This document shows, one piece after another, positions 50,660-59,680 of a stretch of DNA of 64,000 bases. The notes below the pieces were generated by a model. That model did no database searches. It was not told the DNA's origin and was given only the letters and a program-made list of their open reading frames with translations. The DNA is taken from positions 1 to 64,000 of IMG/VR virus record IMGVR_UViG_3300022818_000051. One strand, written 5' to 3'. The position numbers and the translations under genes are program-made. Every line of letters starts with the position of its first letter. Within the stretch, counting starts at the first letter, position 1. This DNA comes from a virus.

Positions 50660-51067
50660 TTAATAATTAATTTTTGTTAGAACATTAATGATTTTTGTGG
50701 AATAACCCTCCTGTATACTCTTGTTGTCATATACAAAAGGATATGGCGCAAGATGATAGGAAAATCTTCCAGATATTAGGGGCGTATTGAACAGGGTTTG
50801 AAACAATCCCAGTATATAGGATTCCTTGACCGCATTCGTTGCGCCGTTGATTAGCTTTACATATAATTCCACCATTAGCGTACACTCACCATTGCCACGT
50901 TTGCTTGCCGTAGTCCAGATACCACCGTTGCCCCTGATAACAATGAATTCATTTGGCAGTCCTGCGCTCGGCAGTGTGCCGTTGACGTATATGCCAATTG
51001 ATGAATCCCTTGCTTGTATAAGGGTTTTAAGAGGTGTTGCTGGGTCTATGTTAAGCTCTATTGCCAT
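50660..51067 (-). CDS. Tail terminator/completion-like protein
   Basis: 135 residues, helix then strands (IVIRGNGGIWTTASKRGNGE, LMVELYVKLING). Order (connectors, this gene, major tail protein) matches tail terminators that cap the tube. No residue signature is decisive. Confidence 0.65.
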   Translation of the reverse strand: MAIELNIDPATPLKTLIQARDSSIGIYVNGTLPSAGLPNEFIVIRGNGGIWTTASKRGNGECTLMVELYVKLINGATNAVKESYILGLFQTLFNTPLISGRFSYHLAPYPFVYDNKSIQEGYSTKIINVLTKINY

Positions 51068-51593
51068 AATGATATGTATTTACTGGTAATCTGTGTTTTG
51101 CACACTCGTTTGTGAACGCCTTTCTGACTTCAGGTATCAATCCTTCGCTCCACCAACCTCTTCCCCGCTTGTCTGTGCCACCGTCTCCGAGGCTTCTGTC
51201 TACCCATAATCCATATGGAAGCGCACAGAAAACAATCATAGAATATCCACCAATGACTGTTCCCGCTGCGGCACTAATAGCTTTTTCAAGTTCAGCACGC
51301 CCATTTACGGGATAACTTATGCCATGATAAATATAGGTTTTAGGAAGTGCGTTCTCTGCTGCGGGATTGTCTATCCATTGCACCAAGACACCATTTTCAT
51401 AAATGCCTATACCGATACTGTTGCTAAGGTTGTTAGTTTCGTTATGGAAATACCCCGGAGCAGCAATAAATTCAAACACGCTCCGTGCCACCACCGTAAA
51501 AATCTCGACCGCCACGCTGCTTCCTGAGCCACCTGTTCGGCCACCCAGTCTGCGTTGCAGCACGCCTTGATTATGTGCGGTATATACGCCCAT
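51051..51593 (-). CDS. Neck/head-tail joining protein (HK97 gp10-like by position)
   Basis: 180 residues. Basic glycine-rich start (MGVYTAHNQGVLQRRLGGRT), central strands and helices, WWSEGLIPEVRKAFTNEC near the end. Overlaps the next gene by 17 bases. Assigned to the neck by gene order. Confidence 0.65.
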   Translation of the reverse strand: MGVYTAHNQGVLQRRLGGRTGGSGSSVAVEIFTVVARSVFEFIAAPGYFHNETNNLSNSIGIGIYENGVLVQWIDNPAAENALPKTYIYHGISYPVNGRAELEKAISAAAGTVIGGYSMIVFCALPYGLWVDRSLGDGGTDKRGRGWWSEGLIPEVRKAFTNECAKHRLPVNTYHYGNRA

Positions 51594-51938
51594 TTAAGTA
51601 TCCACCCCTTTCGTCAGATAGATGGTTATGCCCTCCATGCCCGGCCAAGAGCAGGGGTCGAAATCCTCGATCAATGCCCGTGTTATGCGGCCATTTTCGG
51701 ACACTACATCCACGTTGTCGTTTTTCCGCAGTACCACCGTACATGTTGGAATTATCACCTTATATTCTGCCATAAGCTGGACACCACGCAGCGCAGTGTT
51801 TCCGCTGCTGCCGATATTCAGCCCACATATCCCTGAGTAGACGGACGTAGACACATCTTCACCTGTACTTGGATTCACCGATGTTACTCGGTATATCGTA
51901 CAAGTATGCGGGTAGAAGAATGCGTCTTGGTCAGTCAT
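51594..51938 (-). CDS. Head-tail connector / stopper-like protein
   Basis: 114 residues beginning FFYPHTCTIYRVTSVNPSTGED, the pattern of head-closure proteins (short strands around a conserved H/Y-rich start), ending YLTKGVDT. Adjacent to the other connector genes. Confidence 0.68.
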   Translation of the reverse strand: MTDQDAFFYPHTCTIYRVTSVNPSTGEDVSTSVYSGICGLNIGSSGNTALRGVQLMAEYKVIIPTCTVVLRKNDNVDVVSENGRITRALIEDFDPCSWPGMEGITIYLTKGVDT

Positions 51939-51944
51939 ATTCGG

Positions 51945-52304
51945 TTATTGCCAGTAAGGTGTTGCATCATATATTGCATTAATCTCTATATCCACTATGC
52001 CCCATTTGGCACGAAGGCGGGCTGCGATGGCTGACCATCTTACCTTATCGCCATCCGTTGCGGATATGGAACTTTCGGATATGCTGCGGTTGTCAATCTT
52101 CAGGGTGCTTCCGCCTCCCGAAGTGTATCCCGTAGCAGCATCGTACATCATGGCTTCCATTAGGTCACGAGTTTCCTCTGTGACCGAAAATGCCAATACA
52201 CCAGTAGATACATCGTAATACCCCAGCGCACGGTCGACCACTCTCGTAGGTAGCGTTTGGTTAGGGATTACCTGTAAATATTCGTCAATTGTCAGTGCTG
52301 CCAT
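51945..52304 (-). CDS. Head-tail adaptor-like protein
   Basis: 119 residues, mostly helical (TIDEYLQVIPNQTLPTRVVD, WSAIAARLRAKWGIVDIEIN). Directly downstream of the major capsid gene, the usual place of the gp6-like adaptor. Confidence 0.65.
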   Translation of the reverse strand: MAALTIDEYLQVIPNQTLPTRVVDRALGYYDVSTGVLAFSVTEETRDLMEAMMYDAATGYTSGGGSTLKIDNRSISESSISATDGDKVRWSAIAARLRAKWGIVDIEINAIYDATPYWQ

Positions 52305-52316
52305 GATGATATAGAA

Positions 52317-53471
52317 TTATACAACTACCAGTCTATAGAAATACTTAGGCTTATTGATGACAGGCAATACGGCTTGGTCAGTATTGAAGTACTGAACATT
52401 GGTATTGATGTCAGAATATACCCGCATAACCAGAGAACCGTTGAAGTATCTTGCGATAGTTCCAGAAGCAGGAAGAATAGGCAACACGTGCTTGATGGTT
52501 CCAGCATTTCCAGAAGGACGGAAGATAAGACGGTCAGCAGCGAAGGAGCGTATCTGTGTTTTCACAGGAGCCATCGTTGTTTTGCTCCATGTTTCTACAG
52601 CGGCGATGTGGTTGATAGGCTTGATGGTCGCCTTGATAATACGACCTAAAGCAGCCTGACGTGCATCAATATCCATATTCGTACCAACGGCAAGCGCACC
52701 TGCATCGGTTTGAATAGTGATTGAAGCATTGTATCCAACCTTTGTTATAACCTTTGAATGTCCAAGGACGTCTTCCAGTGTCAAAGAATCAACTTCTACG
52801 GTTACATCATTGACGCCAATATTATTCAACTGGCGAACTTTAGCCTGCATATCCGCAACAGGGTCAGATGTTGAACCTTCTGTGGTATGGGCTGCCGATG
52901 TCCACCATGCGGCGGTAGATGTCTTGGTAGTAGTATTAGCCACGGGTATCTGTGCTGAGAATGTGATATTCTGCAATCCACCGGGGTTGTTAGCTGCGGA
53001 GGTAGTCAGTTGCCCTAATGACATCATTTGATTTCTGAAATAGGATATACTATTCACATGTGCGCCCAGCATTGATTCCGCCTTGTCGTAAAGTTGCGAA
53101 ATGGCAACAGCGGCAGTAGAATTGGCTTGCATCATGGAAATAGCCATAAGGTCACGCACTTCCTTGGCATCGCGGGTAAACACCTTGCTCAGTGTCGGAA
53201 TTGTACCTGACAGTAAATCGAATCCTTCAGTAGAGCTTTCCTTGGCTTTAGAATCAGGATTAACAATAGTCGCCATACATGTAACCTTCAGTTCTTTTTG
53301 AAAGTCCTGATATGTATAGTTCATCATCGGGGCAACGTCAAAAGTGAAGTCATCCCATGATTTCACGTTATACTTATTGGCGAAATAGCCATCAATAAAC
53401 GCTTGGAAGTTTCCTCCCGAACCAAGAGCTGCTACCAGCAGGTCATGGTAATTTAGTCCAGTTTGGTGCAT
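52317..53471 (-). CDS. Major capsid protein
   Basis: 384 residues. Features of HK97-fold capsid proteins: N-terminal helical part (LLVAALGSGGNFQAFIDGYF), LYDKAESMLGAHVNSISYFR spine region, a central variable loop (TAAWWTSAAHTTEGSTSD), and a beta-rich end (YFNGSLVMRVYSDINTNVQY). Position after scaffold and before connectors supports this. No protease gene was identified alongside. Confidence 0.82.
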   Translation of the reverse strand: MHQTGLNYHDLLVAALGSGGNFQAFIDGYFANKYNVKSWDDFTFDVAPMMNYTYQDFQKELKVTCMATIVNPDSKAKESSTEGFDLLSGTIPTLSKVFTRDAKEVRDLMAISMMQANSTAAVAISQLYDKAESMLGAHVNSISYFRNQMMSLGQLTTSAANNPGGLQNITFSAQIPVANTTTKTSTAAWWTSAAHTTEGSTSDPVADMQAKVRQLNNIGVNDVTVEVDSLTLEDVLGHSKVITKVGYNASITIQTDAGALAVGTNMDIDARQAALGRIIKATIKPINHIAAVETWSKTTMAPVKTQIRSFAADRLIFRPSGNAGTIKHVLPILPASGTIARYFNGSLVMRVYSDINTNVQYFNTDQAVLPVINKPKYFYRLVVV

Positions 53472-53474
53472 AGT

Positions 53475-54134
53475 TTATTCCCCCGTAAATTTAATCATTG
53501 GTAATGCGAGTTTGAAAGCTTCAGGGATAGGAGGAATCCTATCAACACGGATTTCGCCGTGAAAGATGGAAGCACCGGTAGCGGAAGTCGCTCCTGCGCC
53601 AATATACACGTCTCTACGAAGCAATCCTGTAGGAACAAGTTTGACAGTTTTACCTGTGCTTGTGCCATTGGCCTCAACGAAGATGTCGCCAGCAGTGGCT
53701 GCACCCCATGTACCCGCACTTACGGATACATCATAGAATCCAGTGGATACGTTCAATGCAACGTCAGCGGGAACAGTATAAGCTGTACCTGTAGCTGCAA
53801 CAGTGGCGGGTGCTTTGATAAGATAAACACCTGCGATGAGCGGCAGTGCTGAACCGAGAGCCTTAAAGCTGAGGGTAGTAGCAGATACGTCCCATGTGGT
53901 AGCAACTTCATAAGTCTTGAGTATTGTCAGGTCTCCACCCGGTGCGGAAAGGTTTACTGGTGTGCCGCATGGAATAGTCGTGCCAGCAGGATATTCTGTG
54001 GCAAAACTGGACACTACCTTAAACTTACCACCAGCTTCCTCGGTTCCATCATTGTCGATATGCTTCCAAATTGGAATAGTACCGCCATATGATTTCGTCT
54101 CAGAACCATAAACACCATAGTTATCTATGTTCAT
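53475..54134 (-). CDS. Head decoration-type or minor capsid protein
   Basis: 219 residues, rich in alanine, glycine and threonine with many short strands (FKVVSSFATEYPAGTTIPCG). Lies between scaffold and major capsid genes, as decoration proteins commonly do. Assignment by composition and position. Confidence 0.68.
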   Translation of the reverse strand: MNIDNYGVYGSETKSYGGTIPIWKHIDNDGTEEAGGKFKVVSSFATEYPAGTTIPCGTPVNLSAPGGDLTILKTYEVATTWDVSATTLSFKALGSALPLIAGVYLIKAPATVAATGTAYTVPADVALNVSTGFYDVSVSAGTWGAATAGDIFVEANGTSTGKTVKLVPTGLLRRDVYIGAGATSATGASIFHGEIRVDRIPPIPEAFKLALPMIKFTGE

Positions 54135-54170
54135 TGGTTTTGTTTGTTAAGTTAATAATTAATAAAAAAA

Positions 54171-54857
54171 TCATTCATTGATAACACCGTCAGCAACTAA
54201 TTTAGCTTTTTGGGCTGCATAGAATTCGACGCTGCCTTCCCTTGCCCCACCTGCGCCTCCACCGTCAGCAGGAACATATGCACCTTCTGCACCAAATGCG
54301 GAAAGTAAATCATTGTATTCCTTGTCATACTCGACTGCCAATACATCGGCTGTCATGTCTGCGGTGATACGTGAATTCACTAACCCCCTTGCCTTATCCT
54401 GTACCGACTTCCATTTCGGGTCGGGTTTCTTTGCGGAGAATAAATTCTCGGCAGTTTGGATAAGTTGTTCGGTGCGGGTCTTGGTTTCGATGCCTGTAAT
54501 CTTTTGGATAACGGGGTTAAGCATATCCTCCATCATTTTCTTCATATCAGCCAATGGGTCGGGATTTCCAACTATCGGCGTGAATGGAGTAGGGGGTGTA
54601 GGAACGATGGGCTGCGGGTGAGCGGTTTCCCATTCCTTTACGAAATCCGAAGTATCCTTGATATGATTTCCATTCATGGAATCAAGCGTTTTAAATGCCG
54701 AAGCAGTAAAAGCAGCAAGTTCGGTTTCTTCAGTTGCGAATGGCATTAGGTTTTCCAATGTATCGCTGATGGTTCTGTCACTCAGTTTAAGGGTTTTTCC
54801 CTTTTTTGTAAATTGTGCCTTCAGGTCTTGAAGGACTTCTTGTGATGTGAATTTCAT
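54171..54857 (-). CDS. Capsid scaffold-like protein
   Basis: 228 residues. Helical ends with a proline-rich centre (PIVPTPPTPFTPIVG) and an acidic, alanine-rich C-terminal part (SAFGAEGAYVPADGGGAGG). Position before decoration and capsid genes and the helical design fit a scaffolding protein. Confidence 0.72.
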   Translation of the reverse strand: MKFTSQEVLQDLKAQFTKKGKTLKLSDRTISDTLENLMPFATEETELAAFTASAFKTLDSMNGNHIKDTSDFVKEWETAHPQPIVPTPPTPFTPIVGNPDPLADMKKMMEDMLNPVIQKITGIETKTRTEQLIQTAENLFSAKKPDPKWKSVQDKARGLVNSRITADMTADVLAVEYDKEYNDLLSAFGAEGAYVPADGGGAGGAREGSVEFYAAQKAKLVADGVINE

Positions 54858-55006
54858 AGGTTTTATGAGTTTTGGTTAAAAAAAATAAGCCCAAACTACA
54901 GGCGTGTTTCGCTTGTTGTCTGGACTCGAAGGTCTCTGTGGCCTTATGGCCGTATATGTTGAAAATGACCATGCAGCAGTTCTTGTGGTATGCTACACGG
55001 TACTGT

Positions 55007-55183
55007 TTATTCTATATCACTTGCCTTTATCATGACTAAATTCATTTCTCCACAATGCCTGCAATACATTGATAACACAACCGTACCTGTTGCGGAAATA
55101 ACACATACTGGCAATTTCTTGCCACATTTGCATATTTCCTGACCTTTTGCGGTACGTTTTAGAATATCGTCTGTACGCTCCAT
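55007..55183 (-). CDS. Com-like zinc finger protein (58 aa)
   Basis: ATG 55183, encoding MERTDDILKRTAKGQEICKC then CGKKLPVC and CRHCGEMNLV. The C-x-C-G...C-x-x-C-G-x-x-N arrangement resembles phage Mu Com, which binds the mom mRNA to allow translation. No mom-like gene is seen here. First gene of the late structural operon, with a strong promoter just upstream, so it may regulate late genes at the RNA level. Confidence 0.65.
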   Translation of the reverse strand: MERTDDILKRTAKGQEICKCGKKLPVCVISATGTVVLSMYCRHCGEMNLVMIKASDIE

Positions 55184-55219
55184 TTTACAATATTAGTGTC
55201 CTACATAACTATTCGACCC

Positions 55220-55250
55220 CAAAGATAAGCATTATTTTATTATCTACCAA
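55220..55250 (-). promoter_or_regulatory. Late structural operon promoter
   Basis: Minus strand: TTTG (to 55248), 20-base spacer, TATCTTTG (55227-55220), 37 bases before ATG 55183. Perfect match to the Bacteroidota consensus. Confidence 0.75.
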
Positions 55251-55258
55251 ATATTTCG

Positions 55259-55266
55259 TATCTTTG
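55259..55266 (+). promoter_or_regulatory. Probable terminase promoter element
   Basis: TATCTTTG on the plus strand, 24 bases before ATG 55290, back to back with the late promoter. No TTTG at the 20-base distance, so likely weaker. Confidence 0.5.
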
Positions 55267-55289
55267 TCGTCAACTTCTATTTTACTTCT

Positions 55290-58070
55290 ATGCTACGATT
55301 AAAAAACCCACATGCGGAATGGCCTAAATTGTATCCGAAAGTTGAAAGATACGAAGGCACGATAAAAGATAAGGGATGGGTGAAAGTTGACGGAATTTTA
55401 CTTAGAGATAATATAGATTTAATACCCCAACTTGGTCTGCAAGAACAAGTTATGATGTCTGAGTGCGACCTTATATTTATGGCTGGGGCAGCTACTATGG
55501 GAAAAGAACAACCATATGACGCTGATATTATAACGCCTGATGGAATTAAAAAGATGGGAGACATAGTTATTGGGGATATTATTTCTGACGACAAAGGTTG
55601 TGCTCAACGGGTGTCTAATATTTTTGAACAAGGGGTAAAGGATTGTTTTCGTTTATATTTTGACGATGGGAGTTCCTGCGAATGTGGGGTAGACCACTTA
55701 TGGAAAATAAAAAAGACGGGTAATAAAAAATGGCACGAATGGGAGATAGTTAAATTCTCTGATATAAAAAAATGGATAGACTCCCCGCATAAAGGAGAGA
55801 ATATGTTTATCCCGCTATCTGATAAGGTTGAATTTAATAGCGAATCCAAATATCCAATAAAACCATACACATTAGGTGCTTTAATAGGAGACGGATGTCT
55901 GGTTTGTGGTGGAAGTCAAATTAGGCTTACTTCAGGCGACCCTGAAGTTCCTAATTATATAAAAGAGGACGGTTACGATGTTAGAAAATTAAATAACCCT
56001 AAAAACATAGAGTATAGTGTTCATGGATTGGATATATATAATAATTTGAAGATATTGGGATTAGCTGGGCTTAAATCCAATAAAAAATTTATACCAGACA
56101 TATATAAAAATAGTCCTATCAAAATCAGATTGTCTTTAATTCAAGGATTAATGGACACAGATGGATGTGTAGATAAGAATCATAGACTTAGATTTTACAC
56201 TATAAGCGAAAGGCTGGCTATTGATATTCAGTGGATTCTAAGGTCACTTGGCGCAAAGGCTTCCATTAGAACAAAAAAAGCCACCTATACCTATAAAGGT
56301 GAGAAAAAACAAGGGCAACTATGTTATTCTGTGTACATAAATTCTTCCGATAATGCTTCATTTTTGAGATTAAAAAGAAAAAAAGATAGATGCACGAGTA
56401 TTTTTAATGGCGGAAAATCTGATATAGGACGCAAGGTATTAAGGTATGGATACAGTGGAGTTAAAAAATGCCGATGTATAAAGGTGGATGGATATAGCCA
56501 TCTATACCTTACAAATGATTTTATAGTTACACACAATACCTTCTCTGGGTTTATGAAGGCACTACAAGGGTTAGGCAGAATAGGTTACACAGGTCGTTTA
56601 ATATCAAAAAGATTGCAGGACAGCAAGAAGGGAGGGTCAATCATCCGTGATGCTAAACAAGTTTTCGATGGATTCGCTGGTTGCGAATTTACATCAGGTG
56701 AATATCCTACCGCGTCTTGGAGCCAATGGAATTCCACGATACAATTAACTCACGCAAATTTCAATACCGACAACCCTTCAGAGTGGGAGGAATATAAAGA
56801 CTTCGCCAAGAAAGCTCAATCGGCCTACCAATATTGGGACGAACTCACTGAAATTAAGGACTTTAGGGTTTTCTCATACATGTTTTCAAGGAACAGGGAC
56901 GGGTCTGGGATGAGACCTTGCACTGTCGCATCCTTTAACCCAGAACACGAGCATTGGACTACAGATTTTTTAAGGCAAGCAGGATACATAGGGGATGACT
57001 GGTATGCTATACCCGAAAAATATAACACTGTAAAATATTTCGCAATACACGGTGACAGTATAAAAGATATTGTATTCGGAGATACCAGAGAAGATGTTGC
57101 GATAAAAGCCAATATTATACCAACAGAAGAAGAACTTGATTATGGGTTGACGGCTCTGGATATAGTAAAATCATTCACCTTCCTGTCAGGGTCAGCCATG
57201 AGTAATAAAATATTGGTCAACGCTACTGGCGGTGGGTCGATTGCCAATCTTTATAATGTAGGGGAAACGGAACGTAAAAAAATAAAGGAGGGATATTTTG
57301 GTGCGGATGGGAAAAGCGAACTTACCGTCACTACCAAAATGATTGCCAATTTATGGGAAAATCCTACCGATACATCTAAGGAGTTATTCGCCACAATGGA
57401 CGTGGCAAGTGGCGGAGGGCACATATTGGAGCAATCTGACGGGAAAGAAATAAAACACGATAACTGTACAATGTGGATATGGAGGGGATTGACGGCCATT
57501 GACATACAGGTATTTGAAGGCTCATTAAAAGAATTAGTTCCGTGGATTGAATCTACTCTTGCGAAATGGGGTATTCCTGTGCGCAATTTTGCATTTGATG
57601 CGGTTGCAATAGGATATTTTCTTGCGAGTTTCACGGATGGCATACCTATTGTTGGTAATTCACGGCCAATCCCCGAATATGATGCGGTTGGAAATCAGGT
57701 GTTGTTAGGGTCATACTTCAACCTGCGAACTCAATTAATGGCAAAAACGGCGATGCTGATTGCTACGGGGCAAATGAGCATATCTGTAGACAGGAATAGA
57801 TTATTACCACACGGGCACAATAAGACACCCAAAACGCTGTTTGACATAATGCAGGATGAAAAAAATGTATTCATTCTCGATAAAAAAAATACAAAAGACT
57901 ATTATAAGTCAAAAACAGAATATATGGATAGGTTTAAATCATCTCCTGACTACTTTGACCCATATATATATCGTGCGAGATTCGAGCTTGATGCAAGGCC
58001 AAGAAAAGAGGAAGATGTTGTTTATACGGCATTTGATTATGCGGGGCTATACTCTGGCTGGGGGCGATGA
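55290..58070 (+). CDS. terL: Large terminase subunit, interrupted by an intein
   Basis: 926 residues as translated, 582 after splicing. Extein parts: DLIFMAGAATMGK (residues 60-72) joins TFSGFMKAL after the intein, rebuilding Walker A GAATMGKT. The C-terminal nuclease half has ATMDVASGGG (metal-binding D) and FAFDAVAIGYFL. It translocates and cuts concatemeric DNA into proheads. The gene runs alone on the plus strand between two minus-strand blocks and overlaps the HNH gene by 34 bases at its end. No small subunit or portal gene is adjacent. Confidence 0.9.
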   Translation: MLRLKNPHAEWPKLYPKVERYEGTIKDKGWVKVDGILLRDNIDLIPQLGLQEQVMMSECDLIFMAGAATMGKEQPYDADIITPDGIKKMGDIVIGDIISDDKGCAQRVSNIFEQGVKDCFRLYFDDGSSCECGVDHLWKIKKTGNKKWHEWEIVKFSDIKKWIDSPHKGENMFIPLSDKVEFNSESKYPIKPYTLGALIGDGCLVCGGSQIRLTSGDPEVPNYIKEDGYDVRKLNNPKNIEYSVHGLDIYNNLKILGLAGLKSNKKFIPDIYKNSPIKIRLSLIQGLMDTDGCVDKNHRLRFYTISERLAIDIQWILRSLGAKASIRTKKATYTYKGEKKQGQLCYSVYINSSDNASFLRLKRKKDRCTSIFNGGKSDIGRKVLRYGYSGVKKCRCIKVDGYSHLYLTNDFIVTHNTFSGFMKALQGLGRIGYTGRLISKRLQDSKKGGSIIRDAKQVFDGFAGCEFTSGEYPTASWSQWNSTIQLTHANFNTDNPSEWEEYKDFAKKAQSAYQYWDELTEIKDFRVFSYMFSRNRDGSGMRPCTVASFNPEHEHWTTDFLRQAGYIGDDWYAIPEKYNTVKYFAIHGDSIKDIVFGDTREDVAIKANIIPTEEELDYGLTALDIVKSFTFLSGSAMSNKILVNATGGGSIANLYNVGETERKKIKEGYFGADGKSELTVTTKMIANLWENPTDTSKELFATMDVASGGGHILEQSDGKEIKHDNCTMWIWRGLTAIDIQVFEGSLKELVPWIESTLAKWGIPVRNFAFDAVAIGYFLASFTDGIPIVGNSRPIPEYDAVGNQVLLGSYFNLRTQLMAKTAMLIATGQMSISVDRNRLLPHGHNKTPKTLFDIMQDEKNVFILDKKNTKDYYKSKTEYMDRFKSSPDYFDPYIYRARFELDARPRKEEDVVYTAFDYAGLYSGWGR
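55506..56537 (+). mobile_element. Class 3 intein with LAGLIDADG endonuclease in terL
   Basis: Residues 73-416 of the terminase frame. Block A: DADIITPDGIKKMGDIVIGD. It begins with E73 instead of Cys/Ser. The class 3 WCT triad is visible: W138 in DHLW (block B), C396 in CIKVDG (block F) and T414 in VTHN (block G), followed by Thr417. Endonuclease motifs LGALIGDG (194-202) and LIQGLMDTDG (283-292) keep their acidic residues, so homing may be active. Splicing is needed to restore Walker A. Confidence 0.9.
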
Positions 58071-58912
58071 CCGTGACCTTGCTTCCCGATGCCTTTAGTA
58101 AAAGCTTTTTCTATGTCCCATTTTTCGTCATACAATCTGTGATATACAGTATGATAAGGCATATTCAAAAATTCACACCACTGGGCTAATGTCTTTGTTT
58201 CTCCCTTGTACTTAATATTTAAGTTTCTTCTGGTGTTATTACACTGCTCCTTCATATTTATCCATCTGCAATTTCCGGGTGAGTAGTTTCCATTATTATC
58301 TCGTCTGTCGATTGTTAATAATTCTGAATATCCATTATTCATTGACCATTCGTTGAATTCCTCAAAACCGTTCCCCCTTGTCCATTCATCGCAAACTTCA
58401 ATCCCCCTACCTCCGTAATCACAATATTGTTTTAATTTTTTATAATAGCACCTACTCTTTAACCCAAGCCAAATATCATATATTCTACTTCTTGATAGCC
58501 CATGGGTAATGTTGGCTTTATTTAGCATCTCTAATGCGTAACATCCACAAGATGTTGTACCCCCACATACCAAACTCCCTCTACATACGGATGTTATTTG
58601 ATTTTTATCACAACTACATTTGCATAGCCAATACTGGTTACCCCTTTTTATATTATCTCTTCCTATGACTGTGAGCCTCCCAAATATCAACCCAGTTAAA
58701 TCTTTAGGATACCCTGAACTCCATTTTTCACATCCACAACTCGATGTATGTCCACTCCTGACATTATACCCATCCGCTACAATATGGTTCTTATCCTTGC
58801 AATCACATTCGCACTCCCAAAGCGCACGACCGCCCTTATCCCGTCCTGCAAGTCGCAATGCGGTAAGATGTCCAAATTTTTTACCAGTTAAATCATTCCT
58901 TAAACTTCCCAT
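58037..58912 (-). CDS. HNH homing endonuclease (copy 3)
   Basis: 291 residues. Two N-terminal modules (NDLTGKKFGHLTALRLAG...SSCGC and DLTGLIFGRLTVIG...TSCGC), HNH core (CDEWTRGNGFEEFNEW, TIDRRDNNGNYSPGNCRW) and one C-terminal module (TKTLAQWCEFLNMPYHTVYH). Its last 11 residues lie antisense to the end of terL. Paralogous to copies at 6734 and 11365. Probably spreads by cutting intronless terL-region DNA in related phages. Confidence 0.85.
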   Translation of the reverse strand: MGSLRNDLTGKKFGHLTALRLAGRDKGGRALWECECDCKDKNHIVADGYNVRSGHTSSCGCEKWSSGYPKDLTGLIFGRLTVIGRDNIKRGNQYWLCKCSCDKNQITSVCRGSLVCGGTTSCGCYALEMLNKANITHGLSRSRIYDIWLGLKSRCYYKKLKQYCDYGGRGIEVCDEWTRGNGFEEFNEWSMNNGYSELLTIDRRDNNGNYSPGNCRWINMKEQCNNTRRNLNIKYKGETKTLAQWCEFLNMPYHTVYHRLYDEKWDIEKAFTKGIGKQGHGHRPQPEYSPA

Positions 58913-59020
58913 AATCTTTAAATATTAACCCCCACGCAGCAGTGATAGCAGCACAACCACGCAGGGGCTTGAAAAATACCATGTTCGTCTATCTGCTTAT
59001 AGACTTCTTGTTCGCAATTA

Positions 59021-59476
59021 TTATTTTTTTTCTTCTCTACATTTTTTACACCAATTCCACATCCATCCATCATCATATATTTGCACGTCATCTTTTGACC
59101 CGCAATGTTCGCAGGTGGCTCCGCATTCTTCTTCGGCCTTATCTACCAATGCCTCTATAGCATCGGTAAAACTGCCATATACCCGCAGACCTGCATACTT
59201 ATCCTTTATGTCTGATATGCGCACACCCTTCGTTACGGATTCCAATACGTGCAGCCAAAAGAAGCTGCGGACATAAACTACACTTCCATTGGTGGCCAAT
59301 AAGTTAATAATATTTAACACCACGGCGGGAATATACCACGGTCGCACAAGTTTGTCAATGTCACGAATCAGCCGTAAGATAATCGGCTTCCATGGGTCGG
59401 GAACATTAGGGTAGGTGTAGCCGAGATAACCATAACCGATAAAGATGGAGCGGGGGGCGTGGGAAAAGTTAGTCAT
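59021..59476 (-). CDS. Hypothetical protein with zinc-finger C-terminus (151 aa)
   Basis: Start set at ATG 59476 (MTNFSHAPRSIFIGYGYLGY), since the longer frame would overlap a tRNA gene. Long aromatic N-terminal part, then CEHCGSKDDVQIYDDGWMWNWCKKC, a C-x2-C...C-x2-C zinc finger. Unrecognised; similar proteins occur in other phages without a known role. Confidence 0.7.
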   Translation of the reverse strand: MTNFSHAPRSIFIGYGYLGYTYPNVPDPWKPIILRLIRDIDKLVRPWYIPAVVLNIINLLATNGSVVYVRSFFWLHVLESVTKGVRISDIKDKYAGLRVYGSFTDAIEALVDKAEEECGATCEHCGSKDDVQIYDDGWMWNWCKKCREEKK

Positions 59477-59494
59477 AAAATCAGGGTCGTTAAT

Positions 59495-59569
59495 TGGTTG
59501 CGAGTCCGTGAATTGAACACGGGTCATGGGGATATGAACCCCATATACTAACCACTATACCAACTCGCA
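59495..59569 (-). tRNA. tRNA-Met/Ile2 (CAT anticodon)
   Basis: 75 nt with encoded CCA. Acceptor TGCGAGT pairs with ACTCGCA, anticodon arm TGGGG-TTCATAT-CCCCA (anticodon CAT), T-arm CCGTG-TTCAATT-CACGG. The first pair T-A argues against an initiator tRNA, which has an unpaired 1-72. May be elongator Met or the lysidine-modified Ile2 tRNA. Confidence 0.9.
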
Positions 59570-59680
59570 ATGCTATAGTCTCTCCTATTGTCACCCTTCT
59601 ATAAGGCACTCGGTGTTCGTTCCGTTAGGGTGTGCCAGATAATTTCGATTGACGGAATTCGCTTCACGTTTCGGGAATTG

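Noticed and set aside
54787-54972. A 61-codon minus-strand frame before the scaffold gene
   Set aside because: Half of it overlaps the scaffold start in another frame; it contains a run of eight Ts that may be a terminator instead.
59477-59527. Longer N-terminus for the zinc-finger protein
   Set aside because: It would overlap the tRNA-Met gene; the ATG at 59476 is the better start.
59571-59680. Possible third tRNA between the two tRNA genes
   Set aside because: Only one short stem (GGCAC/GTGCC) forms; no anticodon or T-arm could be built.
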